Source of the DNA: Trachythela sp. YZ-2020
Lineage: Eukaryota > Cnidaria > Anthozoa > Malacalcyonacea > Clavulariidae
DNA: 64,000 nucleotides
Assembly: GCA_016169945.1 (NCBI GenBank)
Contig: JADLSH010000382.1
Coordinates: 3,286,001 to 3,350,000, forward strand
Direction: 5' to 3'
Part shown: positions 43,858-54,509 of the stretch, piece after piece
How the letters are laid out: every line of letters begins with the position of its first letter
Position numbering within the stretch: the first letter of the stretch is position 1
Notes under the pieces: generated by a model
Told to the model about the DNA's origin: nothing
Seen by the model: only the letters and a program-made list of their open reading frames with translations
The model's database searches: none
Translations under genes and position numbers: made by a program

Positions 43858-44211
43858 ATGTCGGCCGAGTGTGCCTTTTGTTTTGGCAATTTTAAAATTC
43901 GCGGCAATAAACACACAAGTGTTCCGCTATTCACTGGCACTAATAATAAAGAAATTGTCGCTCTAATAAAAGGGTTAAATGTAGATACAGTTACATTGAG
44001 TGTTCTTTTGTCACATATCGGCATAAAACTTCAAAAAGATAAGTTCAACCGCAGATCCGTGTGCAAGAAATGTGCGCGGAAAGTTACAAGTATGTATAAT
44101 ACATTTATGGAAATATGTGAAGCAGTAAAAAAGAATGACTCACTTTCCTCTCAAGTCGGAACGTCTCCGTCGTCATCAATAACACTAACAATAACAACAA
44201 TAACAGTGTGA
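43858..44211 (+). CDS. N-terminal part of a C4 (ZAD-like) zinc-finger protein
   Basis: ATG at 43858 is followed by CAFC within the first ten residues and VCKKCARKV near residue 75, a C-x2-C...C-x2-C arrangement. A helix then follows (MYNTFMEICEAV), comparable to ZAD-type dimerisation fingers. The last residues (from about SSSITLT) are low-complexity and probably come from the deletion junction. In the parent element this would be an accessory or transposase DNA-binding protein. Confidence 0.5.
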   Translation: MSAECAFCFGNFKIRGNKHTSVPLFTGTNNKEIVALIKGLNVDTVTLSVLLSHIGIKLQKDKFNRRSVCKKCARKVTSMYNTFMEICEAVKKNDSLSSQVGTSPSSSITLTITTITV

Positions 44212-44450
44212 GTATCGTTACACTGGCCGTATTCAAGCACATCCATTTCGGTGAACACTAATGGTAATATCTGATAAATTAGACTCTTTCCGTAGCCAGT
44301 TGGCAACACAGCAAATACATCCTCACGATCCACCACAAGCTTTTTAATACACGTTTCTTGTTCGGTTTTTAACGAACGGTAGTTAAATTGTGCTACAGTT
44401 AAATCCAATGCCTTCTTAAACAACTCGTCCTTCGACATGTCCACACGCAA
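44205..44450 (-). CDS. N-terminal part of a RecQ-like DNA helicase
   Basis: Minus-strand ATG at 44450. FNYRSLKTEQETCIKKLV is the Q-motif/motif 0 of RecQ-family helicases, and VLPTGYGKSLIYQILP is motif I (Walker A, GKS). Everything after motif I, including the DEAH box, is missing because the element is internally deleted. Read inward from the right terminal repeat. Confidence 0.7.
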
Positions 44451-45095
44451 CAGCTATTGTTATGTAGATTTATATTCAAATTTTGATTCATAAACTCGTA
44501 GCATAATTTTGTCAACTTGACCTTCTTGCTGAAAATTGCTGACCTTTCCAAACTAATTCTAAACCTTTCATGTAAGCGACCGACCAATCAAACACCTTAT
44601 CGGCGAGAATTATCCAATCAGCTATTCCGACCGCCAGGCGGTCGGATTCCACAGCGTTTTGACAACATTTTCATCAGACCTACGTTTCGCCATTCCTTGA
44701 CCCGTGAATTTTAGGGCGGGCGAAACGTAGGTCTGTTTTCAGGCTAGCAAAAATTTACTTAAATATGTATCGAGCTGAGGCGGCGATAGCTCTTCCATTT
44801 TCGGCGGTTTGTTGACATGGCATTCACCTTCTGTGGCGATGTAAGAATGAATTAAACTGACGTCTAGTTCTATTTTTCTTTTCGTATTTTGATTTTCTTC
44901 TGTTTCATTGAACTTATCGACGTTCTTTTCATCAATTTCAGTGAATCGGCTACTCATAGTTTTCAAGTTTTCAAAATTTTAAAAACAATTCGAAAAATGG
45001 CTGCTGAAATTTTTTGACGAATTTAATATCAGTTATATAAGGAGCGTTGTGAATGGTTAGTTACATCTATTTCGCGACTTGTCATTGGCTGGATA

Positions 45096-45146
45096 ATCGT
45101 ATCAATACACGTAAAAATACGATATTTTTACGTGTGTTGATACGAT
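45096..45146. repeat. 51-bp perfect-type palindrome
   Basis: ATCGTATCAATACACGTAAA and inverse with one mismatch (ACACG/ACACAC), loop ACGAT. Lies 130 bp upstream of the Crypton-like start codon. Confidence 0.75.
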
Positions 45147-45794
45147 ATTTTTTACCGTGCGTCGAATACGACTTTTCTCAGTGGTTAAAATCTCTATATC
45201 ACACCGGAGTTTATATAATAAAGATGTATTAGAAATATAATGGAGTCCATAATTTATTTACTCTTATATATATGTCTAGCTTGAATAATGAATTATACTG
45301 TCATAGGTAAATATGTTAATTATACTTGATGATAAAAACGTACAAATATATTCAAATAAATCATCCACGAGAAAACTGACCACAACGAACTTTATGTACT
45401 ATATTTTACCAGTGATACCAAATTACTTGCATCAATAACCTCTCACCCTTACTTCAAAATCAGTATAAAATACCTTCTCTCGCGCGTGAATTTATAAACC
45501 TTTCGTATAAAGACGATTAGGGTTTAAGCAGGACTATTGGGGCATGAAAATCATCGGCGCATCAAAAGATACATTTACACGCTGCGATTTGTTGGACCGA
45601 TTTCAGGTGCACTTTAATGATATTTTAATAATTATTATTATTATTATTTCAAATATTTCAACAGGTAATACACTTCAGTATTTATAAACCAATATAAAAC
45701 TGCTATCAATGTGAGACCTGCATGTAAAATAGATAGAATAAAGTTACTACATGTATATAGGTATATATATACAAATAAAATATTAAATTACTAC
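45147..45794. other. No gene seen
   Basis: AT-rich with an (ATT)n run near 45630. Includes the 3' noncoding tail of the LINE that follows on the minus strand. Confidence 0.4.
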
Positions 45795-47157
45795 TTAAAA
45801 ATCACATGATTTAAGGCCTTCCTTAAAAGCTAAAAATTTTTGTTCTTTACGAAGATTTATGGGCAAGTCATTGAATAGTTTAGCCCCAGAGTATAAAAAT
45901 GTCTGCCTACCAAGTTCAAGTTTAAGTTTTGGTAATTTAATCAACAAATTTTGATTCTAGTACGCATATTGTGTTCATTTATTACAAAATAATTCTTCAT
46001 CGGAGTACATATATCCTTGTTCAGGCATTTATGCACAATTTTGCAGGCTTTTATATTTCGTAGGTGACTTACGGATCGAACTTTCTTCATTTCTGACTTG
46101 CCATATACGATTTTCGAAGCTCGATCTTCAATTGACTTGAGAGATGTTGCTTGAGTCCGTGATAGTGGTAGTTTTACAAGACAGCAATACGTTAACAATG
46201 GTGCAATCATGGCATTATACACTTTCTCAGCAGCTTCAACAGTCAAATACTTGCGTACTTTTCCCAATAACTGAATTCAACCTGAAGCTTTCTTACAACG
46301 CTTGTCGAAGTTCTTATTCAAATTTATCGAGGGGTCGATGAGATTCCCCAGATACTCGTAAGATGAAGTATCGTTTATGGTATAATCTCCATATTTTACC
46401 TCAACTGTTCTATCGATTTTACTAAGCTTCTTAGATGTCGCAAACAGCATCGATTCCGTCTTGCCTTCTTTTAGATTGATCACTTTCGATGACTTTCAAG
46501 TCCTTATGGGCGAAATAAATCACTGTGTCGTCGGCGTACATTACCACTTCCGAGTGAACCAAAGAATCCGGAAAATCATTAAAGTACTGACAAACAACAG
46601 AGGACCAAGAAGTGATCCCTGTGGTACACCAGTCAGAACTGGGTGTTCGGGAGAGAATTCGTCACCAACATGGACAATCTGCTTCCGCTGAAAAAGAGAA
46701 TCATTGAATCAAGCATTCTCCGAGCCACTAAGCCCATACGATCTTATTTTGTTCATTAACGTTGCATGGCTAATAGTATCAAATGCACGACTTAGGTCCA
46801 TGAAGACCGCTCCCACCATCTTACCACTTTCTATCTCCCTTCTGATGTCATCTAGGAAGATAGTTGCAGCAATCTCAGTTGACCTTCCTGCTCGATAACC
46901 AAATTGCTGATTAGATAGAAGATTATTTTGCTCTAGATAATTTTTCAATTGGTCACAGATGGCTTTCTCAAGTATCTTTGACATGACTGGTAAGACTGAT
47001 ATAGGTCGATAGTTCGCTTCATCATTTATACTTCCAGACTTGTGGACAGGTGTCACCTTGGCGATTTTCCATGTTCTTGGTATCGTTGATGTAGTTATCG
47101 ATAAGTTAATAATATGAGCAAGGGGTTTGGAGATCTCAGCAGCACAATCTTTGAGAA
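45795..47157 (-). pseudogene. 5'-truncated CR1/Jockey-type LINE, RT to C-terminus
   Basis: Read on the minus strand from 47157: IPRTWKIAKVTPVHKSGSIN, then ANYRPISVLPVMSKILEKAI, then QFGYRAGRSTEIAATIFLDD (RT motifs 0-2) and FMDLSRAFDTISHATL. After a frameshift come LTGVPQGSLLGPLLF and MYADDTVIYF with the catalytic YADD. The frame at 46483 gives GKTESMLFATSKKL and YEYLGNLIDPSINL. The end is GAKLFNDLPINLRKEQKFLA and a stop at 45795. At least three frame changes make it inactive. Confidence 0.8.
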
Positions 47158-47317
47158 GTCATCATATCATATGATATCATCAACTGAAAATATTCGTCAT
47201 CAACATTTGGCAAAACCTAAAATCGGCCCGACAAATCGCATCGTGTACACGTACCTTATTTGCGTAGGATAGTTGGATTGCGGATTATTGTTACAATTTA
47301 TTTTAGGGATATTTTAG

Positions 47318-47962
47318 GCCCCATGCACACGAATCCGGATTCGTTTGTATCCGCGAACATTTCGTTGTGGATTCAAAGAGTTACGCCTCCACATGCACGT
47401 ATGCGGATTCGTTGCGTTTTTGACCGTCCACACGTATCCGCGAAAACAATACGAATACGCCAGAATCGCTTACAGAGCATACGCTATTGAATGGATCCTA
47501 TATAATTATAGTGTTATGTGTTATACACGAATCGCGAAATTCGGGCAAAAATCACAGTTAAAGAAAACATGTAGCTGTGACTGGATGATTTAAAATATGC
47601 GTATTAAAGTATTAAAATGTTCTGAATATTTGAATACTTTAATACGCATATTTTAAATCATCCAGTCACAGCTACATGTTTTTCTTTAACTGTGATTTTT
47701 GCCCGACTCAGAACGCGTCATTTGGATGCGCGCCGAATTTCGCGATTCGTGTATTAGCGTGGGTGGATCTCTCTCAAATTTCATCAATTTACGTCACCGT
47801 TTTCAAAAAGTTCCGGATACAGTGCGTCTACACGTATCCGGATTCGTTGCGTTTTCAAAAGTTTGCGTTTATCCGCAAACATTTTGTTGCGCGTATGCTT
47901 TCCGTCCACACCTTATTCGGAACAAAATGTTTGCGGATACAAACGCAACGAAGAACAGTTTA
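47318..47962. mobile_element. Large foldback MITE with perfect inner hairpin
   Basis: Outer arms share TTCGTTTGTATCCGCGAACA-like sequence in inverse orientation, with repeated TCCACACGTATCCG blocks. Inner arms (about 47525-47596 and 47633-47712) are nearly perfect inverse copies through ATTTTTGCCCGA, AAACATGTAGCTGTGACTGG and ATGCGTATTAAAGTATT. The open frames across it are not genes. Confidence 0.7.
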
Positions 47963-47984
47963 CGGATTATTTTCAAATTTTAAC

Positions 47985-49078
47985 TGGGATTATTGAATAC
48001 TTAGAAAAGAATCCAACCACTTGCTGTCTGATAGCCAAGCTGGCTTCAGAACTGAAAAGAGTTCGACAACAACTTCGCTTTTAAATAATACGAAACAATG
48101 GTACACAAATATGGATAAAGGTCTCGATTTAAAAAAAGACTACGATTGTGTGGATCGCGGCGTCCTTATTGAAAAATTATCTTGTTTTGGCTGTAGAGGA
48201 ATCAGTCTAAATTGGTTCAAATCATACTTAACAAAATAATATAGAGAGGAGATGTGTAAAGTAAAACAAACAATTCGTTGCGGAGTACCTCAAAATTCAA
48301 ATCTGGGCCCAATATTGTTTCTTATTTATGTAAACGATTTACCTAACTGTTTAAGAACAACTACAGCCAGTATGTTTGCAGATGACACCAATCTAACAGC
48401 AAGTGGCGCCTCAATAATAGACATCGAAACCAAATTGAATGATGCGGATTTGGCAAATATATGGCAAAACAAATTAACACTCAATAAGAATAAAACTGAA
48501 TATATATGATTGCTGGTGCTAGACAACGGCTTAGTAAAATTGATAATGATCCTGATATTAAACCGGGTGATAGTAATATTACAAGAGTAAAAGAAACAAA
48601 AACTTTAGGGGTTATTGTTCATGATCAACTTAAATGGAATACTCATATAGACAATTGGAATACTCATATTGTCAAAGGGCATAGGAATGATTCGACGAAT
48701 GAAACCTTTTGTCAGTATTAATATCTGTATATAATGCAATAATACAACCGCATTTTTCAAAACAGGGCTGCTAGAGTCATTACTGGAAAATCATATGAGG
48801 TTAATTAGTCTAAGACTAAGTACATTTTAGAGGAATTAAACTGGCAACCATGCATTGTCAGCATTTATGTATTAAGTTAGAAAAGACGAATGCTTACGAG
48901 TGAAAATAGTCAAAATTACAATTAAAGCAATAATGATTGCGATTATTCTCTTGAAAAGGTTAAAACTAATTTTCTTAGAAAAAGCGTTGGCTTATTCAGG
49001 CGCAATTATTTGGAACGAACCACCCACGGAACTTAAATATAATGTTATATCATTACCAAGATTTAAAGCTCCGCTCTG
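47985..49078 (+). pseudogene. Second CR1/Jockey-type LINE fragment
   Basis: Plus-strand pieces: LSDSQAGFRTEKSSTT-type motif 2 near 48021, DYDCVDRGVLIEKLSCFGCR, then CGVPQNSNLGPILFLIYVND, then MFADDTNLTASG with the catalytic FADD. Then LNKNKTEYI and, in another frame, TKTLGVIVHDQLKWNTHID. The end reads SGAIIWNEPPTELKYN and RFKAPL-stop at 49078. Several stops and frame changes. Confidence 0.8.
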
Positions 49079-49123
49079 AAACGGTGAAACTTTTCAATAT
49101 AATACAATATTTAGCTAAGTTAA

Positions 49124-49860
49124 GGTGGCTCGATACAGTTTTCAAAAATTCAAGCGTACAACATTTTGAAATTTTTAAACTCCGTATTTTTGGGTCTTAT
49201 TCACGAGATATTGGGGATTTTCATATATTTTGATGTTTCTACTTTCAAATTATGTTGGTTTTAGTAACATACAGTTCGTTGTTATGACAACATACGCGTT
49301 TGAAATTCACTCTAAAATAGCTTATTGCCTCGTGTAGTTGGAAAAAAGCACGGTGACCAATTTTTTTTCGTGAATTATTTTACTTGCGAGATATATTTTG
49401 CAAATATAAAAAATAAGCAAAATATAAGCAAATAAGCAAAATATAAAAAAATTCTGTAATGCCATTTTTTTGAAAAAGGCAAAAATGTCGTTGTCTTCAA
49501 TAAAAAAATTTTGGCATTACAAATTTTTTTATTTTTGGTATAATGAAAGATTTTTGTGGTGCAATACAGCGTGCAAAATTTAAATATAGGTCACCGGACA
49601 AAATAATGAGATATAGCGCATTGTTTTTCAAAAATGGAATTTTTTAATGACGTCAGCAATAGTTGACATGAAAACGCTATATAACACGCACAATGGCGCG
49701 AGATGGCGCGAGCAACTGTTCACGTCAGGTCTGTTTGGAAGTTCTTTCGTTAATATTCTCGCGTGCACAAATTGACACGCGGGTTTATTGATAATTATAG
49801 AATAAATCTATTTTCGCGATCTTTTGCATAAGGGTTTCGTGATTACTATATCGAGCCACG
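49124..49860. mobile_element. TTAA-flanked MITE
   Basis: GGTGGCTCGATACAG at the left and the inverse of CGTGGCTCGATATAG at the right, with TTAA on both flanks (49120-49123, 49861-49864). It inserted about 40 bp past the end of the LINE. A similar left end (TTAAGGTGGCTCCCTGCAG) occurs alone at 60540. TTAA targets fit Kolobok or piggyBac; no transposase. Confidence 0.65.
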
Positions 49861-49864
49861 TTAA

Positions 49865-50855
49865 AATAAGTATATTTGCATGTTATTGTTCGTATGTAGA
49901 TATAGGCGTAAAAAATGTTTGTTTATTTTTATTAGCATTTTTTATTAGTCAACGGCCCCTTGGAAAACAGCGCAATAATTTGCTGAAGGATTACCGTTGT
50001 TGTAAATAAGATTAAATAATAATAGTAATTATGGATTATTCAGCCTCCTCCCCTAACAAAGCTTCTAGAATACACGTGTATTAATGCTCCCGCTGTAAAT
50101 CTGCCTCTCCCAACGCTATGCACGCCCGTAATACTGGAAACTGAAATCGCCAGGAAACCTATAACCTCCCCTCGTAATGCTTGATTACCTCGCACGTGAG
50201 AAGTCATGACATCTGCAAGACCTCCAAATATATATGACTAATAAGACTTCTTCATGGCGCGTACGACTTGCAAATTAAGCCCGTTTAAGTGTGGAAAACC
50301 ACATTGTGAAAAATACACCTGCTATCAACTCGCTCATTTCAATCACTTAAACGTACAATACAAAATGCAAAATTCTCTCGCCATTCCAACAAAACTGAAG
50401 TATATGATAACACTTTTATATTTTTGTTGACCGAGCTAGTTATCATAGCACTATTCATAGCAACTTGTCAATTTTACGCTTACCTTCGTTCAAACTTGCC
50501 TCGCTTGGACATAATCATCGCATCAATGAATTTGCCCCAACGTCACATTCAAAAGGCAACACGTTAAACTTGCTAAAAATATCCTTTTTAACCAGGTATT
50601 CAGTCGTTGAAGTGGTGCCATTTCGAGTCGAAAATCGTAATAATTTCAAGCGCTAACTATAAAAATTGAAGACGCGCGACTGGCACAAAATATGTTTAAA
50701 ACCAGTTCATTTTGTTGTTGTTCAGTTCGTTTTCGTTCGACATTTTGTTTCTACTGCATTCCTTTTGGTCAGCTGTATTCGTTCGGATACTTTGTGTTAT
50801 TAAAAAGTTATTAAATAGAAAAATATTTGGGAAGAAATGCGGGAAATTGGAAAAC
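49865..50855. other. Retroelement tail copy, otherwise no gene
   Basis: 49952-50030 repeats the AACGGCCCCTTGGAAAACAG...GCTGAAGG...ACCGTTGTTGTAAATAA tail seen at 41213. The rest has only short frames. Confidence 0.4.
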
Positions 50856-51095
50856 ATGTCTGACATAACACCTCTAAAATCCTTTCAACCATGGAAAATA
50901 TATTGCGTTGAATTTTCCTTGGACTATATTAGGAAAAGAGAAGCAAAACAGGTTGCACTGACAATTTCGTTATCTTATGCAACCATTAAAGAGTGGTATT
51001 ATCTTGTAAAAGATCAAAAACTGGAAGAGCAATATTATGAACAATATCGACAAGGTGAAGTCAAGGCATATGGGCTGGCTTATATTAAAATATAG
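50856..51095 (+). CDS. Short hypothetical protein
   Basis: MSDITPLKSFQPWKIYC opens a 79-residue frame rich in K, Y and Q, with a possible helix pair (VALTISLSYATIKEWYYLV, KLEEQYYEQYRQGEVKAYG). The open frame begins 144 bp further upstream but without likely coding composition. The helix-turn-helix-like spacing may hint at a DNA-binding segment. No family recognised; it may be a relic. Confidence 0.25.
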   Translation: MSDITPLKSFQPWKIYCVEFSLDYIRKREAKQVALTISLSYATIKEWYYLVKDQKLEEQYYEQYRQGEVKAYGLAYIKI

Positions 51096-51454
51096 TAGGC
51101 TAATAACATCTCTGGTGGAGACATTTCTATGAACTGAACAGGCTTGGTAATGCTGTGACTCATATAATGTTTTCCGTTTATGATATTTTATTAATTTGTA
51201 CTATTTACGCACTGTACTTCATCTAACAACGCCGTATTGGCGCTTGACGTAATCCCCGAGCCGGCGCAAAGCGCCGTGCGAGGGTACTAATTCCGCTCGG
51301 CTATTTATTACACCCGGGAAAAAAGGAAAGCTATGCGAAACCAGAGTCAATAGAAGGCGAGGGACTGGTCTGGAAACTGTAGTGTTAATCCAATTACAAC
51401 TCGGTCTATAGTAAAATCCGGGTCACGTGACTAAAGTAGGTGCACATATTTGCA

Positions 51455-53207
51455 ATGCAAATGGCCGCAACTTTCAGTACACACGAACAGAACGAAGATT
51501 TTATCGAAGGGGATTTGTTAGATTTTGTCGTTGATTTATTTGGTGATGGCAATAACGAAGACGTAGAAGAAAAAAATGATATCGCAATCGAAGAGGTAAG
51601 AAATCAATCGCTTTAACTGTTTAACATGAACATGTTCGTGTTACCACTGTCCTGTTAATACTCCTGTCAACTCACAACTGATGCATGAAATCAGAATGAA
51701 ATTAATCAATAAAACAATAAATTTGCTACAAATCCAACTAATAATCGATGTTTAGAAAAGGCATAAACCCTAGTAATAATAAAGCTACTATTAAAGACCT
51801 TTGAACTGACGTATATTAAAATAATCTTAGTATAAATCTACATTTATACGGATTTACAGTCAGAAGTGGCTTATATTTTCATTCGAATCGGGTCTAGTCG
51901 CATTATGAATGCATAAGTTATATAAAATAGAATTTATTTTAGCAGCAGCATCTCGAAGTTATTGCCTATTGGTGAAAAGCAAACACCCCAATATATAAAG
52001 ACTAAAAATTCTGTAAATAAGTGTAAAATATTGCTGAACAAAAACATTTATCCAAGTAAATATTCAACCATAATAGTCATTGGCCTGTTTGCCAGTTTGT
52101 TAGGTTTTGAAATTGTGCAGATGTTGATAGTGTATATGAAAAAATATGGTTTTGAATATTCTAAATGTTTTTTGTATAATTGTGTTTTAGTTAACATATG
52201 AAGCAAAGTACTCCTGTGCTATTTGCTCCAAGAAATACAAAACAAACACTTGGCTGGTAAAACATATAGAATCTAAACACCAAGAAAATGGTCCGCACAC
52301 GGAGATCCAACCCAAAGTAAAGCTAGAAGAAGAGATTATCTTCAAGCTGTTGATGGAAAGCCAAAAAGATATTTTAAAAGATGAATGCTACTCAAATTTC
52401 ATTCGCAGTGCTGTTGGAAATTACATTTTTGCTGATAATACTAAACTACTTACCAATGAAATGCAGAAACTGTACAGTTCACTGTGCTCAAATTCAGATG
52501 CGGAAAAATTTTATTCACAATTTTACCAGTTAATTGTCATGGATGCAAAAAAGTATTTTAATTCCTTGGATTTTCCTATGTGCACGCTCTTGGCAACACG
52601 ACTTGCAGACAAAATACTGGCCCACTATAATATGCCAGCAGAATATGAAACAAGTACTGTTATCAAACCTCTAACTGAACGGGATGTGCATGCACTCGAG
52701 TATTTATCAGGATATGTCATCCATTCGTTGGTGAGAAAGATCCACAAATTCACAAACTGGAGATCAAAGGACTCACAAGATTTATTGACTTTGCTCTATG
52801 CTGCAAAGAGTGATGATGTTTCATCTCAAAAACTGATAAGCTGTCTGACAAGGGGTGGTCTATGGGCTGTCACAGCTGAATGTCTCCAGGTATTCAAACT
52901 TGTGGAAGAAGAGTTCCGTAAAGAAACCAGTGCAGTCCATGTAACAAAGATAGATAGTAACAAAATTTCTGAGGCCCTTCTTCAACGAATTGATATGGTC
53001 AGTGCTTATGATAGTATGACACATGGATTTACCACTAGCATCTCGAAAGAAACTAGATTTTGTCTGCTTGACAAAGTTATCAAACTTTTCTTGCGAGTTA
53101 GAACATTTTCATATGTAAAGGATAAAACCAAACTACAAGCTTGTAAAAATAAAGCCCTGCGCAAAGACATAAAGAAAAAGTCTGAGAACAACCGTGCAAC
53201 TCGTTAA
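51455..53207 (+). CDS. C2H2 zinc-finger accessory protein of the P element
   Basis: Exon 1 (51455 or 51461 to 51595, donor GTAAGA) gives MAATFSTHEQNEDFIEG and an acidic stretch. Exon 2 (52191-53207, acceptor TTGTGTTTTAG) is phase 0 and open to TAA, total about 383 residues. Exon 2 starts with one C2H2 finger: YSCAICSKKYKTNTWLVKH then H after four residues (C-x2-C-x12-H-x4-H). The middle has a conserved-looking block, ALEYLSGYVIHSLVRKIHK, similar to the GY(V/I) segment near the C-terminus of P-type transposase proteins, and a basic C-terminus (KALRKDIKKKSENN). No catalytic residues are recognised. It starts 9-15 bp inside the left repeat. Probably a partner or regulator of transposition; inference. 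Confidence 0.75.
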
Positions 53208-54509
53208 ATATAACAGGAAATAATAACTTGAACAAGATACTTCACTTGACAAGTGAATATGTACAGAGTCTAAAATTATACTGTATGTCTGCTAAACAAA
53301 ATGTTAACCTGAAGTATTCATAATTAATTATAATTGAGTTTTATGATACTGAATAAAGGGGTGAAGAGGGACATCCAAGCTCAATTCTCCCTTGCGAAAA
53401 AAGTCTATAGGCGGCCTATAGGTGCCTATACGGTATGTTCCAATTCCCTTTAGAGGTCTATAGGCACTTATAGAGCTCTCTAGCCTTTTAGTAGAAATTG
53501 TGAGGTGTCTATTGCTTTTCTTGCATTCTGATTGGTCCAAATTGAGCCTCTAAAAAGTGATAGTCACTGCCCAGTGACTATCACTTTTTTTCAAAATGGC
53601 TTCTTCGCGCAAGCTGCCGAATTTAAAACAAAAATCGGTTTTTTGAGCCTGATTCAAAGTTTTAAATGAAAAAACTGCCGCTAAATTCAAGGAGGATATA
53701 TTTTTGACATTTTTAAAGGTAAGCGATAACATATACACTATTTTTCTTCCATGCAAGGCAGCGTTTTCTCGCTGTTGAAATGTACATGTATAAAACTTTT
53801 TCCGTACGGCTCAACCACTCGCTCAAGTGTTTATTTTGAAAATTATTCGTTTTATCCTAATTTATATCGTTATATTCAGCAAAAACCTAGCTATGATATA
53901 TTTTTAAAACCATTCTACTTTGTATTTGAGCCCTTCCAAAGTATTTTTGTTACGAAATTGTTTGTTTTTGTTTCGCTTCGATATGTTTTTGACACTCGTC
54001 TTTTGCCGGCATGTTTTTAATAATTTTGTCCTATAGCCTTTTCAACTGACCTCATAACTTTCTGTGTTTGTTTTTCTCTTTGAAATTTCTACTAAAACAA
54101 TTAGTCGTCTCAGGCTCGGTGATTACAAGCCTATAGTCACTTCGCCTTCGGCTCAGTGACTATAGGCTTGTAATCACCTCGCCTTCGGCGACTAATTGTT
54201 AAATAGACCTCCTTATAGGTCACCTATAGAAAATGTTCCAATTACCTATAAAAACCTGATTTGTGCCAAATAGATTGAATTGGGATAATTTTTCAGTTCA
54301 CCTTATTTTGCACAAGTCTCAATTGTGCGGTGTTCCAATTCTCCCCCTTCTATACATTTTTTATGTTACTCATGTTTGCAAGGGAAATATGAATATCCAA
54401 ATCATGAAATATCACATACAGTCAAGTGGTACTGTACTATAAAAACTACTGCATATTAGCATGAAATGATTTGGAAACACAAATGTACATTGTACACATA
54501 GTTACAGTA
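53208..54509. repeat. Noncoding centre of the P element with two hairpins
   Basis: Hairpin 1 at 53552-53590: AAAAAGTGATAGTCACTG with its inverse. Hairpin 2 at 54098-54198: CAATTAGTCG...GATTACAAGCCTATAGTCAC and inverse, with extra GCCTTCGGC stems. CTATAGGTGCCTATACGG and ATGTTCCAATT(A/C)CC repeats occur on both sides, suggesting a small element inserted between the genes. Open frames here are not convincing genes. Confidence 0.5.

Larger units (their letters stand above)
43663..44746. mobile_element. 1084-bp internally deleted transposon with 90-bp perfect TIRs
   Basis: TAGCCTGAAAACAGACCTAC begins both ends; the first 90 bp of each arm are identical by eye. GCAAAAAT flanks both sides (43655-43662, 44747-44754), an 8-bp target duplication (10 bp if the terminal T/A pairs are counted outside). 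Each arm holds its own small inverted repeat around ACGTTTCGCC. Two coding pieces point inward from the ends: a C4 zinc-finger protein (plus) and a RecQ-like helicase (minus). The join near 44200 looks like the scar of an internal deletion. I cannot assign a superfamily. Confidence 0.8.
42522..44966 (-). pseudogene. Crypton-like tyrosine recombinase (DUF3504 type), split by an insertion
   Basis: Two minus-strand segments, 44966-44747 and 43654-42522, form one frame of about 450 residues once the 43663-44746 element is set aside. The N-terminal segment ends PPQLDTYLSKFLL and the second continues AVRKKNGEEYEPTTLRGFLS, the SAM-like DNA-binding part. All catalytic residues of a tyrosine recombinase are visible: R in HFGLRGGKEQRDLKWGDL, H-x-x-R in ITNHSARKTL, H in ITGHKNLQ and Y in SVNNYSS. 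Related domains occur in Crypton transposons and in host ZMYM, KIAA1958 and QRICH1 proteins. The C-terminal tail is Ser/Gln-rich, ending with a basic PKAKKLRR segment. Apart from the insertion the frame is open, so inactivation looks recent. Confidence 0.8.

Noticed and set aside
44205..44450. Host RecQ helicase exon
   Set aside because: It lies between perfect transposon ends with a target duplication and stops after motif I.
47260..47996. Several overlapping frames of 75-106 residues
   Set aside because: They run across a foldback MITE and translate its inverted arms.
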